From: Bryobacterales bacterium
GTDB taxonomy: Bacteria > Acidobacteriota > Terriglobia > Bryobacterales > Bryobacteraceae
Length of the DNA: 64,000 nt
Reading direction: 5' to 3'
Assembly (NCBI GenBank): GCA_019261985.1
Contig: JAFAQY010000091.1
Span: 1 to 64,000 of the forward strand
The notes under the pieces were generated by a model. The model saw only the letters and a list, made by a program, of their open reading frames with translations. It searched no databases and was not told the origin of the DNA. Below, piece after piece: positions 42,830-51,749 of the stretch; position 1 is the stretch's first letter; each line of letters begins with the position of its first letter. A program made the position numbers and the translations under genes.

Positions 42830-44773
42830 ATGGCAAAGTCCAAGAAGACGTCGGTTGCGCGGCGGGGTTTTTTAAAGGGCGCCGCGGCGGGGGCTGCGGC
42901 GCTGGTTGCCACGCCCGTGATCGAAGCACAAGCTCCGGCTCCGTCCGGCCGGCCGGCTGCGTTGCCTCCCACCGCGGCACAACGCGCGGTTGAGAATTCA
43001 CCGCCTCCCATCGAAGATATTCAGATTGTCGAGCGTCCCGGCTCGGATTACATGGTGGACGTGTTCAAGTCCCTCGGGATCGAGTATCTGTTTGCGACGC
43101 CGGGGTCAAGCTTCCGGGGCATTCACGAATCCGTTATCAACTACGGCGGGAACAAGCCCGAATTCATCACCTGCATGCACGAAGAGTGCTCGGTGGCGAT
43201 GGCGAACGGTTACGCCAAAATCGAGGGCAAGCCGGTGCTGGTCTGCGCCCACGGAACTGTAGGTATCCAGCATGCGGCCATGGCGATTTACAACGCCTAC
43301 TGCGATCAGGCGCCGGTATTTGTCATTGCCGGCAATATCGCCGATGCCGCCGGGAGGCGAGGGCGCGTGGAGTGGCTGCACGCTGTTCAGGATGTCGGCG
43401 CGACCGTGCGCGAATACACAAAGTGGGACGATAGCCCGGCTTCGCTGACACATTTCGGCGAGTCGGCGGTGCGAGCGTATCAACTCGCGATGACCCCGCC
43501 GACGATGCCCGTGCTGCTGGCGGCGGATGGTGTCCTTCAGGAATCGCCCGCGCCCAGCGATTTCGACTGGCGCATCCCGAAACTGCCGAAGATTACCTCG
43601 CCTTCGGGCGATCAGTCGGCAGTCAACGAATTGGCTCAGATGTTAGTCGGCGCCGAGAATCCGCTGATTGTGGCGAGCCGCTCGGCGCGCACGCCCAACG
43701 GCTTAAAGCTGCTGGTGGAGCTTGCAGAAACGCTGCAATGCGGAGTTATCGATCAGCAGCGCCGCATGAATTTCCCCACGCGGCATCCGCTGAATCAGAC
43801 GCAGCGTACGCGCGCCGCGGTTGCGGATGCAGACCTGATACTGGGCCTGGAAGTGTACGACTTCTTCGGGGTCGTGCACGCCCTCGGCGGTCAGGTCCGG
43901 GTCATTCCGCGAACGATTACGAAGCCCGGGGTAAAGCTGGTCTCGATCAGTTCGAGCGATCTCTTTTATAAGAGCAATTACCAGAACTTCCAGCGCTATC
44001 AGGATGTCGACCTGTCGATTCCCGCGGACGCCGAAGCTACGCTGCCGGCGTTGATCGAAGCGGTGAAGCGGCTGCTCACCGATGATCGCAAAAGGGCGCT
44101 CCAATCTCGCGGAGCGAAGCTTGCGGAAGCGAGCCGTCAGGCGCTGGAGCAAGCCCGTACGGCCGCATCCTATGCCTGGGACGCCAGTCCGGTCAGCACC
44201 GCGCGGCTGTCCGCGGAACTGTGGGCACAGATTAAAAACGAAGACTGGTCGCTGGTTTCTGACACATTTTGGGTAAGCAACTGGCCGCTGCGCCTGTGGG
44301 ATATGAACAAGCACTATCACTTTATCGGCGGCGCGGGTGGCGAGGGCGTGGGCTATCTGGCTCCGGCGGCGCTCGGCGCGGCCGTGGCGAATAAGAAACA
44401 CGGACGCCTCAGCGTCTCGATCCAAAGCGATGGCGACTTGATGATGGCGAACGGCGTTCTGTGGACTTCCGCGCATCACCGCATCCCGCTGCTGACGGTG
44501 ATGCACAACAATCGCGCCTATCATCAGGAGATCATGCAGCTCCAGCGCGTGGCCAACCAGCATAATCGCGGCGTGGATATCGACAAGTGCAAGATCGGCA
44601 CTGCTATTGAGAACCCGAATATCGATTACGCGAAGCTCGCGCAGAGCATGGGCGTGCAGGCGGAGGGGCCGATTACGGATCCGAAGGATCTTTCAGCGGC
44701 GATTCGGCGGGGGATTGAAGTGGTCAAGCGCGGCGATCCGTATTTGATCGACGTTGTGACGCAGCCGAGGTGA
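42830..44773 (+). CDS. Tat-exported ThDP-dependent enzyme
   Basis: 647 aa. The N-terminus has a twin-arginine signal, VARRGFLKGAAAGAAALVATPV, so it is folded in the cytoplasm and exported. The rest is a complete ThDP-dependent enzyme of the acetolactate synthase/benzoylformate decarboxylase superfamily: the activating Glu in CMHEECSVAMANGYAKIEG, a middle cofactor-like domain, and the ThDP motif from SDGDLMMANG to VMHNNRAYHQE. The FAD-binding and oxidoreductase activity cannot be judged from sequence. A ribosome site (GGAGG) precedes the ATG. Its stop is three bases before a cytochrome c gene, and the two probably work together in the periplasm. Confidence 0.88.
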   Translation: MAKSKKTSVARRGFLKGAAAGAAALVATPVIEAQAPAPSGRPAALPPTAAQRAVENSPPPIEDIQIVERPGSDYMVDVFKSLGIEYLFATPGSSFRGIHESVINYGGNKPEFITCMHEECSVAMANGYAKIEGKPVLVCAHGTVGIQHAAMAIYNAYCDQAPVFVIAGNIADAAGRRGRVEWLHAVQDVGATVREYTKWDDSPASLTHFGESAVRAYQLAMTPPTMPVLLAADGVLQESPAPSDFDWRIPKLPKITSPSGDQSAVNELAQMLVGAENPLIVASRSARTPNGLKLLVELAETLQCGVIDQQRRMNFPTRHPLNQTQRTRAAVADADLILGLEVYDFFGVVHALGGQVRVIPRTITKPGVKLVSISSSDLFYKSNYQNFQRYQDVDLSIPADAEATLPALIEAVKRLLTDDRKRALQSRGAKLAEASRQALEQARTAASYAWDASPVSTARLSAELWAQIKNEDWSLVSDTFWVSNWPLRLWDMNKHYHFIGGAGGEGVGYLAPAALGAAVANKKHGRLSVSIQSDGDLMMANGVLWTSAHHRIPLLTVMHNNRAYHQEIMQLQRVANQHNRGVDIDKCKIGTAIENPNIDYAKLAQSMGVQAEGPITDPKDLSAAIRRGIEVVKRGDPYLIDVVTQPR

Positions 44774-44776
44774 TTC

Positions 44777-45112
44777 ATGAGAATGCTCTCGATTATTCCT
44801 TTAATTGCCGTTGCCCTCTTCGCCCAATCGCCACAGGCCGGCAATGCGGAAAACGGCAAGAAACTATTCGTAAAGTTCGGCTGTTATACGTGTCACGGAT
44901 ATCAAGGCCAAGGCGGAGCGGCGGGCGCGAAGCTTGCGCCGAAGCCGATCGCCACGGCCGCGCTGATCGCTTATGTGCGCCATCCCTCCGGCAGCATGCC
45001 GCCGTTCACGGCGAAAGTGGTGAGCGACGCGGAGCTGACCGACATTCATGCCTTTCTCGCGAGCGTTCCTTCGCCGCCCGTGGCGAAGGACATTCCGCTC
45101 CTTAATCAGTGA
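44777..45112 (+). CDS. Small secreted c-type cytochrome
   Basis: 111 aa with a signal peptide (MRMLSIIPLIAVALFAQS) and one heme site, CYTCH, in GKKLFVKFGCYTCHGYQGQGG. The distal ligand is probably Met in SGSMPPFTAKVVSDAEL. The C-terminal helix is DIHAFLASVPSPP. It follows the Tat-exported ThDP enzyme by three bases and is likely its electron acceptor. Confidence 0.9.
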   Translation: MRMLSIIPLIAVALFAQSPQAGNAENGKKLFVKFGCYTCHGYQGQGGAAGAKLAPKPIATAALIAYVRHPSGSMPPFTAKVVSDAELTDIHAFLASVPSPPVAKDIPLLNQ

Positions 45113-45151
45113 CGGCGGTCCGACCCTCCACCGGGCAGTGGCATTGACAAT

Positions 45152-45694
45152 TTGGCCTCTATCGTTGAGCAGTATCACGCGATGATCGCCAGTGCGATCA
45201 TTCACGACGGGGATCCCGTTGAGCTGCTCGAAGGCGTCCTGGTCAAAAAGGCGCGAAAGAGTCCAGCGCATCGATTTGCGACATACAAAACCCGGAAGCT
45301 GTGTGAGCGCCTAGCGTCGACTGGTCGGTATGTAGATTCGCATGCGCCGATTACGCTTGGCTCAAGCGAGCCAGAGCCCGATGTGGCGATCATCCACGGT
45401 GAGTACCGCGACTATACTGACCGTCATCCTGGGCCAGGCGATATCGCACTGGTGGTCGAGATCGCGGATGCAACGCTCGATCGTGACCGAATTCTCAAGC
45501 GTCGCATCTATGCGTCTGCTGGAATCCCGGTTTATTGGGTGTTGGATCTGAACCGGAGGAGGCTGGAAGTCTTCTCAGACCCTAAGGGCGACAACTACTC
45601 GCGCTGCACGATGTACGAATCGCATCAACGGATCGAGGTCGTACTGGACGGATCGCCGGCCGGAACAATTCTGTTGAGCGATTTACTGCCGTAA
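45152..45694 (+). CDS. Uma2-family (DUF820) putative endonuclease
   Basis: 180 aa from a TTG at 45152. The segment VEQYHAMIASAIIHDGDPVELLEGVLVKK is the classic Uma2 start. Acidic PD-(D/E)xK residues appear in PEPDVAI and ALVVEIADATLDRDRILKRRIYASAGIPVYWVLDLNRRRLEVF. The family is very common in cyanobacteria and acidobacteria and its biological target is unknown. No partner gene is adjacent. Confidence 0.85.
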   Translation: MASIVEQYHAMIASAIIHDGDPVELLEGVLVKKARKSPAHRFATYKTRKLCERLASTGRYVDSHAPITLGSSEPEPDVAIIHGEYRDYTDRHPGPGDIALVVEIADATLDRDRILKRRIYASAGIPVYWVLDLNRRRLEVFSDPKGDNYSRCTMYESHQRIEVVLDGSPAGTILLSDLLP

Positions 45695-45702
45695 CAGACG
45701 TA

Positions 45703-47187
45703 TTAGTTCCCTATCAAATCCATTGCGTACACACCGCGATTCTGTGTCACCCCAAGCAGCCGGTCCGGACTTCCAGGCATAACCAGTAAGGCCTGAAAAC
45801 CCTCACTTGCGTCGCCTATGGGGGCGAACTTCTTCCAACTCCGGCCATCGTCGGTGCTGATGAACACCGTGCTGTACTGGGCTGCGAAGAGCACCCCTTT
45901 GCGCGACGGGTGCTTGCAAATTGCACTCACGGTGCTGGCCCCTAGAACTCCTTCAACCGGCCTCCAGGTCTTGCCCGCGTCATCCGATCGCATCAAACCG
46001 TGAACGGTTGCCAGGAGCAGGCCGTGGCTGTCCGTCGTCACCGTCTTCTGCATTTTCTCCAGAGCTGGATCCTGGTCCATGGGCGCCGGCTTCCATTCGG
46101 AGCCGTCCAGACGGATGATCGAAGTACCGCCCGGTTCCGGGGCGCTGACATACAGCGTTTTCTCCAGAAGAGCAATGGCGCCGATGCGGCGATTTGCGAA
46201 GCCGCGGTTCACAGCCTGGAGCGTTTGTCCGAGATCATCGCTGCGGAACAGGCCCGCATCGGTGGCCACGAAAATGCGATCCGGCTTTCCGGAATCGAAG
46301 GCGATGTACCGTGTGGGCAGGTCCGACAGTTTCCGCCAGCTCGCGCCGTTATCGTCGGATCTCACCAGCCCGAAAGTAGTGCCTGCCAAGAGCACGTTCA
46401 TTTTCACTGGATTTTGCGTGATGTGATACGTCCGCGCCGAAGCGCCTTTGGCTTTGGTCAGCGGCTTCCATTGCTCGCCGCTGTCCAGGCTCCGGTACAT
46501 CCCGCCGCAGACGCTCGCGAATAGCGTTTGGCGACGGCGTCCGTCGATAAGAATCGAGAACACGTCGGAATCGTCGAACATGCCTTGCGGAATGAAATCC
46601 CAACTCGCTCCGTTGTCCGTTGTCTTCCAGGGCAAGTGCGGCGTACCCGCGTAAATTATTTTCGGGTCCACTTGATCGAACGCCAGCGAGACGACGGGTT
46701 TCGGTCCGGGCTTATCGGGCGAGCCGGCGCGTTCCCAATTTTCTCCGGCATCGCGGCTGAGATACACTCCGTCCACTGTTCCGGCGCCCATCAGGCGTGA
46801 ATCGCGCCACATCGCGATTGCCCATACGCTCTTTATTCCAGCGAGGTGTTTCCAGGTGGCTCCGCTGTCCGAAGTCCGATAGATGCCCGAATATTCCGGA
46901 TCGTCGCTGGCGACTCCAGCGAAGTAGATGCCCGGATTGTGAGCATCTACAACAAAGGCGTGAAGCGTAGAGCGGAGCTGGGCGGGGAACGGTATGGCCC
47001 GCCAGGAGCCGCCTTCATCGTCGGAGCGGAAAATTTGTGCATTGCCGGTTGCGGCCAGAACCCGGCCGGGATGATGGCGATCGACTTGAACGATTGCAGC
47101 GGGTCCGCCAAACGGACCGATAGCTTCCCACCCCGCCCATATGGGTGAGCAGACCAACGCTGCTAAAAGCGAAAAAGGTGCTCTCAT
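45703..47187 (-). CDS. Secreted BNR/sialidase-type beta-propeller repeat protein
   Basis: The ATG at 47187 gives a signal peptide (MRAPFSLLAALVCSPIWAGW) and 494 aa. The track extends further upstream only because a 33-bp repeat is open in this frame. About nine repeats of the form FRSDDEGGSWRAIPF, YRTSDSGATWKHL, YLSRDAGENWERA, WKTTDNGASWDFI, VRSDDNGASWRKL, MRSDDAGKTWRPV and FISTDDGRSWKKF indicate a beta-propeller of the sialidase/VPS10 type. No catalytic acid-base set is evident. Likely an exported structural or binding protein. Confidence 0.82.
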   Translation of the reverse strand: MRAPFSLLAALVCSPIWAGWEAIGPFGGPAAIVQVDRHHPGRVLAATGNAQIFRSDDEGGSWRAIPFPAQLRSTLHAFVVDAHNPGIYFAGVASDDPEYSGIYRTSDSGATWKHLAGIKSVWAIAMWRDSRLMGAGTVDGVYLSRDAGENWERAGSPDKPGPKPVVSLAFDQVDPKIIYAGTPHLPWKTTDNGASWDFIPQGMFDDSDVFSILIDGRRRQTLFASVCGGMYRSLDSGEQWKPLTKAKGASARTYHITQNPVKMNVLLAGTTFGLVRSDDNGASWRKLSDLPTRYIAFDSGKPDRIFVATDAGLFRSDDLGQTLQAVNRGFANRRIGAIALLEKTLYVSAPEPGGTSIIRLDGSEWKPAPMDQDPALEKMQKTVTTDSHGLLLATVHGLMRSDDAGKTWRPVEGVLGASTVSAICKHPSRKGVLFAAQYSTVFISTDDGRSWKKFAPIGDASEGFQALLVMPGSPDRLLGVTQNRGVYAMDLIGN

Positions 47188-47199
47188 CGTGTGCGACAG

Positions 47200-47285
47200 G
47201 GGTGGGCCGAAGCGCACTCGCCTTCGATCATAGAGTGGGCCGAAGCCCACTCCGCTTCCATCATGGAGTGGGCCGAAGCCCACTC
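47200..47285 (-). repeat. Three head-to-tail 33-bp hairpin units
   Basis: GAGTGGGCCGAAGCCCACTC occurs at 47233-47252 and 47266-47285; a third, slightly altered copy (GGGTGGGCCGAAGCGCACTC) is at 47200-47219. The exact period is 33 bases. Each is a hairpin with stem GAGTGGGC...GCCCACTC. Because 33 is a multiple of three, the array stays open in one frame and adds a spurious N-terminal extension to the BNR gene. Confidence 0.88.
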
Positions 47286-47290
47286 CTGGA

Positions 47291-49063
47291 TCATCTAGGA
47301 CAACCCAGAGTCTGCACGTTCAGCGATCTGGCCGTCTGCGCGCCCTGAGCGGATGGAGGCATCACCCCGCCCGTCGGGACGAACCAGACTTCCACGCGGC
47401 GGAACCGCGCTTGATCGTTCTGCCTTACCGCCTGACCCGCGCGCTCCTTCGTCGTGGAAGTTTCGCAGAAGTACGGCTGGTAATCCACACCATTGTCCGT
47501 CGCGCCTACACCCTTGATCTGGATTTTATCCGCAGGGAACCTGGCGCAGACGCCCGAACCCGCGCTGATTACGGCGGCTGCATTCTTGGCGCGATTCAAA
47601 TCCAGACCGACGCGCCGCACCTCGGCTTGCGAGATATGGCCGACGAAGACAACGGTTCCACCAGGATCGGAATCGAACAAGGTCTTCAGGTCCTCGAGCA
47701 ACACGCGTTTGCCGCAGTTATTGATGCGGTCGCTGTTTGGGTTAAACGTAACATCGGGCAGCCGCCGGGGCTGAACTTGCGCAGCCAGGTTCACCTGCAC
47801 GGTTGCCGTCGCCGTGCCCGTTTGGCCGCGTTGATCCGTAACCCGGGCAGTGAGAGTAATGGTCTTCTGCTGGGGCGTCGGCCCTGGAGGAGGGAACTGA
47901 ACGCCCGCGGAATTAAACGTCGTGCCGTTTACGGTTCCCTCTGAAGCGGTGTAGGTGATGGGCTCGAGATTCCCGCCGCATTGGCCAGGAGTAAAGTTGG
48001 CCGCGAGAGTCGCCGTGTCCCCGGCATTGATCGATGCGGGGGTAACGCGCAGAGTTCCGGTGGGGGGCTGAGCGGCTTGCACCGTAACGGTCGTCTGGGC
48101 AGTGCCCTGGGTGTAGCCTTCGGCGGTCGCCGTTGCCGCGATCGTGTACGTGCCGGGCTGACGGCCCGTGGAACCGAACGAGAAGTTCGGGCCTCGGCTG
48201 GTTTGCTGTCCATTTACGGTCCAGTCAAGCGTAGCGCCAGCGGGAGCGCCGGCCACGGTGATCGTGGCCATATCGCCTGGGCAGACTTGCGGCGCGCTGG
48301 GCGTTAGCCGGAGAGCTATCGGCTTTGGCGGCGGAGGCGGTGGCGGTGGTGGAGGTGGAGGCGGCGGTGGGGGCGGCGGCGGAGCCGGTTCCTTTTCACC
48401 GAAGGTAAACATCAGTCCCGCGGCATATCTCAAATTGTTCCGATTCTTGTTCGATGTCGTGCCGTTGATGAGCTCTTGCAGGCTCTTCGTCTCGAACCGG
48501 GTCAAATAATAGTCGAGCTGGACGGGACGAATGCGAACATGCTTACTTAGCTTGACGTCCAAGCCACCGCCCGCGGCCATGGCGAAGTTCGCCTGCGATG
48601 CTTCGAAGCGGCCGTTCGATGAAGGTATGGGAAGCGGAACACCGGATGGCGGCACGATTGGAGTCGGTGGAACCAGTATGGAGGACGCGGCAATGCTCGT
48701 CGTTGAACGGTTCACGCCGAACAATACGTGGAAATAAGGATCGACGCGCCTATTTCGCCCCACTGACAAGCGGGGCCCAAACAGGTAGCTGTAGGAGGTC
48801 GTGTCGACCTGGTAATCGTGGATGTTGCCGTTGTGATAACCGCCGAATTCACCTTCAAACGCGAAATGGTTGGTAAAGTTATATCCAAAATTAAATAGCC
48901 CGCCATTCATGGTGAATGCCGGGAATTTTCCGTCGGAATTGACACGCAGGAATGAATAACCGAAAAAGATATCGACTTTCGGATACTCCTGCGCGAACGC
49001 CGCGGCACTGAACAACATCATCAGTGGCAGCGCCTTTCCGACTACACGCCATCTGTCTCTCAT
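47291..49063 (-). CDS. OmpA-like outer-membrane protein with poly-proline linker and Ig-like repeats
   Basis: The ATG at 49063 has a ribosome site (GGAGAA) eight bases upstream and opens with a signal peptide (RVVGKALPLMMLFSAAAFA), giving 590 aa. Order of parts: an eight-strand beta-barrel-like domain (about 25-225), an unbroken proline run of about 20 residues, two Ig-like repeats (VCPGDMATITVAGAPAGATLDW and INAGDTATLAANFTPGQCGG), and a C-terminal OmpA peptidoglycan-binding domain (DVTFNPNSDRINNCGKRVLLEDLKTL). It is expected to link outer membrane and peptidoglycan. Confidence 0.87.
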   Translation of the reverse strand: MRDRWRVVGKALPLMMLFSAAAFAQEYPKVDIFFGYSFLRVNSDGKFPAFTMNGGLFNFGYNFTNHFAFEGEFGGYHNGNIHDYQVDTTSYSYLFGPRLSVGRNRRVDPYFHVLFGVNRSTTSIAASSILVPPTPIVPPSGVPLPIPSSNGRFEASQANFAMAAGGGLDVKLSKHVRIRPVQLDYYLTRFETKSLQELINGTTSNKNRNNLRYAAGLMFTFGEKEPAPPPPPPPPPPPPPPPPPPPKPIALRLTPSAPQVCPGDMATITVAGAPAGATLDWTVNGQQTSRGPNFSFGSTGRQPGTYTIAATATAEGYTQGTAQTTVTVQAAQPPTGTLRVTPASINAGDTATLAANFTPGQCGGNLEPITYTASEGTVNGTTFNSAGVQFPPPGPTPQQKTITLTARVTDQRGQTGTATATVQVNLAAQVQPRRLPDVTFNPNSDRINNCGKRVLLEDLKTLFDSDPGGTVVFVGHISQAEVRRVGLDLNRAKNAAAVISAGSGVCARFPADKIQIKGVGATDNGVDYQPYFCETSTTKERAGQAVRQNDQARFRRVEVWFVPTGGVMPPSAQGAQTARSLNVQTLGCPR

Positions 49064-49499
49064 TTCAGCTTCTCCAAAACAAATACAATCAAGTAATTTA
49101 AACAAACGGCCGCGCAAGTATGGGATGCCCGCCGCGGATACTTATCCCTGCAAAATTCCACGGTGGGGCCGGATTTAAACTATTGTGCGGTCCTGGTTTG
49201 CGATTTTCCCCTCACTGTCGATCTGCCCCTTATTCTACTCCAACTTAGACTGAAGAACTAGAGATTTTTTGGCGTCTGTGCGGAGCGGAAGCTTGTTGAC
49301 TCGAGAATCTGCCTGTGGAGCCCGGCCGGTCCATTTTGCAGGATGCAATTGGTTGTGGCCGCGGTGGATTGGTGCTGGCGGCTAGTGCTTGATTGTAGAA
49401 CTTCACCGCCCGGCCAAGGTGGGCTAAAGCTCGCCGCAGGCTGAAGCCCGCCCCACGGCAACGCCAACTTCCGGAATTCGGTACTCGGTCGCGTGTGCG
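49064..49499. other. Intergenic spacer between divergent envelope genes
   Basis: 436 bases. The first 140 bases are AT-richer and presumably hold the promoter of the OmpA-like gene. A T6 run follows at 49264-49270. A minus-oriented double-hairpin repeat occupies 49418-49456. Two minus frames across the region (49245-49553 and 49258-49467) have no family resemblance and were not accepted as genes. Confidence 0.5.
49418..49456 (-). repeat. Double-hairpin intergenic repeat, copy F (minus orientation)
   Basis: On the minus strand it reads GTGGGGCGGGCTTCAGCCTG followed by CGGCGAGCTTTAGCCCACC. Both stems have mismatches (CGGGC/GCCTG and CGAGC/GCCCA), so this copy is more degenerate. The CTT(C/T)AG loop pattern matches the other copies. 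It lies upstream of the heptaheme cytochrome gene. Confidence 0.72.
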
Positions 49500-51725
49500 A
49501 TGGTTATATATGCTGGCCGGGGCTGGCGCCAGAGGTGTGAGCTGAGCGTTCATTCGGGTTTGCGCTTAGGAATTATTGCCGTGGTCGTGGCGGGCGCCTT
49601 GACGGGGGCATGGGTGTACTTCAAACCTCAACGCGCGCAAGTCCCCGATCCCGCTAACGCGTATGTTGATCCGGCGGTGTGCGCCGACTGCCACGGCGAT
49701 ATTGCCGCGAAGTATGCCAAGACGGGTATGGGCCGGTCATTCCTGCGCCCAAACGCCGAGAATACGATCCAGGATTTTCCGCCCGGAAAGAAGTTCCATC
49801 ACAAAGCGTCGGACAGCTACTTCTCTATGTTCGAGCGCGGCGGGAAATTCTATCAGCGGCGCTGGCAGCTAGGGTTCGATGGGAAGGAAATCAACGTCGA
49901 CGAGAAACAAGTAGATTACGTTATTGGCTCCGGCAACCATTCGCGCACCTATCTTCATCTCACCAATCGCAACGCGCTCCAGGTTTTACCTTTGAGCTGG
50001 TACTCGGAAAAGGGAGGCTATTGGGACATGAGCCCCGCATACGATCAGCCGGATTACCCGGGATCGGTGCGCCCGGTCCACTACGAATGCATGTTCTGCC
50101 ATAACGCTTATCCGAAGATTCCGGAATCGGAGGCGCATTCCGCCGGTCCGGAAATGACTTTCACCCAACCTCTGCCTTTGGGGATCGACTGCCAGCGCTG
50201 CCATGGCCCCGGCGACCGGCATGTGCAAATAGCCTCCGCGGGCGGTAAGCCGGAAGCAATCCGTGCCGCGATTGTAAATTCGAAACGCTTGGATCCGGAC
50301 CGGCAAATGGAGGTCTGCCTGCAGTGCCACCTGGAAAGCACCAGCCTGGAACTGCCGCCCTTTATCCGGCGGTTCGATCGAAGCGCCTTTTCGTACGTGC
50401 CCGGGCAGCCTCTGGGCGATTTCGTTCTGCATTTCGATAAGGCGGGCGGTAACAACAACCGGTTTGAGATTGTAAACGCGGGTTACCGGCTTCGGGAATC
50501 GCAGTGTTTTTTGAAGAGTGAAAAGAAACTGCGCTGCACCACGTGTCACGATCCGCACGATATTCCGCGGGGGTTCGCCGCGACCGCGGGCTACAACGGC
50601 ATCTGTCAGAGCTGCCACGCCGCGGCAACGCTGAAAGCGGTCGCTTCCGTTCCGCATACCGCGGAGGCGGATTGCGTGGGCTGCCATATGCCGAAGCGCA
50701 GGACAGACGACGTGGTGCATGTGGTTATGACGGACCACTTGATTCAGCGGCGGAAACCGGAAGGGTATTTGCTGGCGGCGAAAACAGAAATCGTCGATCA
50801 CCCCGGCGGCGGATATCACGGAGAGGTTGTTCCATATTACCCTTCGCCGCTTCCCGATACTCCCGAGAACTCGCTTTACGCCGCCCTGGCGCAGATCAGA
50901 AGCGAGCGAAATTTGTCCGCCGGGGTGCCCCGCCTGGCGAGCCTGATCGATCGTTACCACCCAACGGAAGCCGGTTTTTATGCAGAACTTGGTCAAGGCT
51001 ACCGTGCGTCTCACGATTTTTCCCGCGCCATTCCCATGTTCGAAGAGGCCGCGCGCCGGGAGCCGACGGCGTTCCGGCTGGTCCAACTCGGCAACGCGCT
51101 GATGGAAGCCCGGCAGTTTCCGAAGGCTGAAGAAACGCTACGGCGAGCGATCGCGCTTGACCCTAATAACCCGACCGCATGGGGAACGCTGGGATGGACT
51201 TTGTGGCAACAGGACAAGGGAGCCGATGCGCGAACAGCATTAGATAACGCCGTGGCGTTGGATCCCGAACTCCCCGAGCTACGCAACAACTACGCGTCAA
51301 TCCTGTGGGGTTTGGGTGAACAGGCGGCGGCTGAGGCTCAGTTTCGGGAGGCGCTCCGAATTCAGCCCGGGATCGCGGAGTGGCGGTTGAATTTTGCCCG
51401 CGTGCTGGCGTCGCGCGGCGAGTTGGCGGAAGCTCGTTTCCAGTTCGAGCAATCCATTCGCCTGAATCCCGATTTGGCGGACGCCAGGTTGGATTATGGA
51501 CGGTTGCTGGCCGACCGCGGGGAACTTGTCGCGGCCGTACGCGAGTTGGAAACCGCGGTCCGTTTGCAGCCTAATCTTTTCCGCGCGCACTACGAACTAG
51601 CGATGGCTCTGGGGCGGAAGGGCGATTCCGCGGGAGCGATCGAGCACCTGCAGATCGCGGCCAGTGGGACGGACGCGGAGGCACGCGGGGCGGCGATTCA
51701 GGTGCTGCAACAGCTGCGTCGATAA
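49500..51725 (+). CDS. Heptaheme cytochrome c with C-terminal TPR domain
   Basis: 741 aa. A membrane anchor (LGIIAVVVAGALTGAWVYF) is followed by seven CxxCH sites: CADCH (61-65), CMFCH, CQRCH, CLQCH, CTTCH, CQSCH and CVGCH (about 392-396). From about residue 450 a run of tetratricopeptide repeats follows (AEETLRRAIALDPNNPTAWGTLGWTLWQQDKG, ARTALDNAVALDPELPELRNNYA). The cytochrome part resembles multiheme electron-transfer proteins; the TPR part should bind a protein partner. The first 20 residues are uncertain; a start slightly downstream is possible. Confidence 0.87.
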   Translation: MVIYAGRGWRQRCELSVHSGLRLGIIAVVVAGALTGAWVYFKPQRAQVPDPANAYVDPAVCADCHGDIAAKYAKTGMGRSFLRPNAENTIQDFPPGKKFHHKASDSYFSMFERGGKFYQRRWQLGFDGKEINVDEKQVDYVIGSGNHSRTYLHLTNRNALQVLPLSWYSEKGGYWDMSPAYDQPDYPGSVRPVHYECMFCHNAYPKIPESEAHSAGPEMTFTQPLPLGIDCQRCHGPGDRHVQIASAGGKPEAIRAAIVNSKRLDPDRQMEVCLQCHLESTSLELPPFIRRFDRSAFSYVPGQPLGDFVLHFDKAGGNNNRFEIVNAGYRLRESQCFLKSEKKLRCTTCHDPHDIPRGFAATAGYNGICQSCHAAATLKAVASVPHTAEADCVGCHMPKRRTDDVVHVVMTDHLIQRRKPEGYLLAAKTEIVDHPGGGYHGEVVPYYPSPLPDTPENSLYAALAQIRSERNLSAGVPRLASLIDRYHPTEAGFYAELGQGYRASHDFSRAIPMFEEAARREPTAFRLVQLGNALMEARQFPKAEETLRRAIALDPNNPTAWGTLGWTLWQQDKGADARTALDNAVALDPELPELRNNYASILWGLGEQAAAEAQFREALRIQPGIAEWRLNFARVLASRGELAEARFQFEQSIRLNPDLADARLDYGRLLADRGELVAAVRELETAVRLQPNLFRAHYELAMALGRKGDSAGAIEHLQIAASGTDAEARGAAIQVLQQLRR

Positions 51726-51749
51726 GGCGAGGGGCAGAACTGCTCCGCT

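Noticed and set aside
48168-48509. 113-aa plus-strand ORF with a poly-glycine run
   Set aside because: It is the reverse complement of the poly-proline run in the OmpA-like gene.
49986-51086. 366-aa minus-strand ORF opposite the heptaheme cytochrome
   Set aside because: Antisense to seven CxxCH sites and TPRs on the plus strand; no family match.
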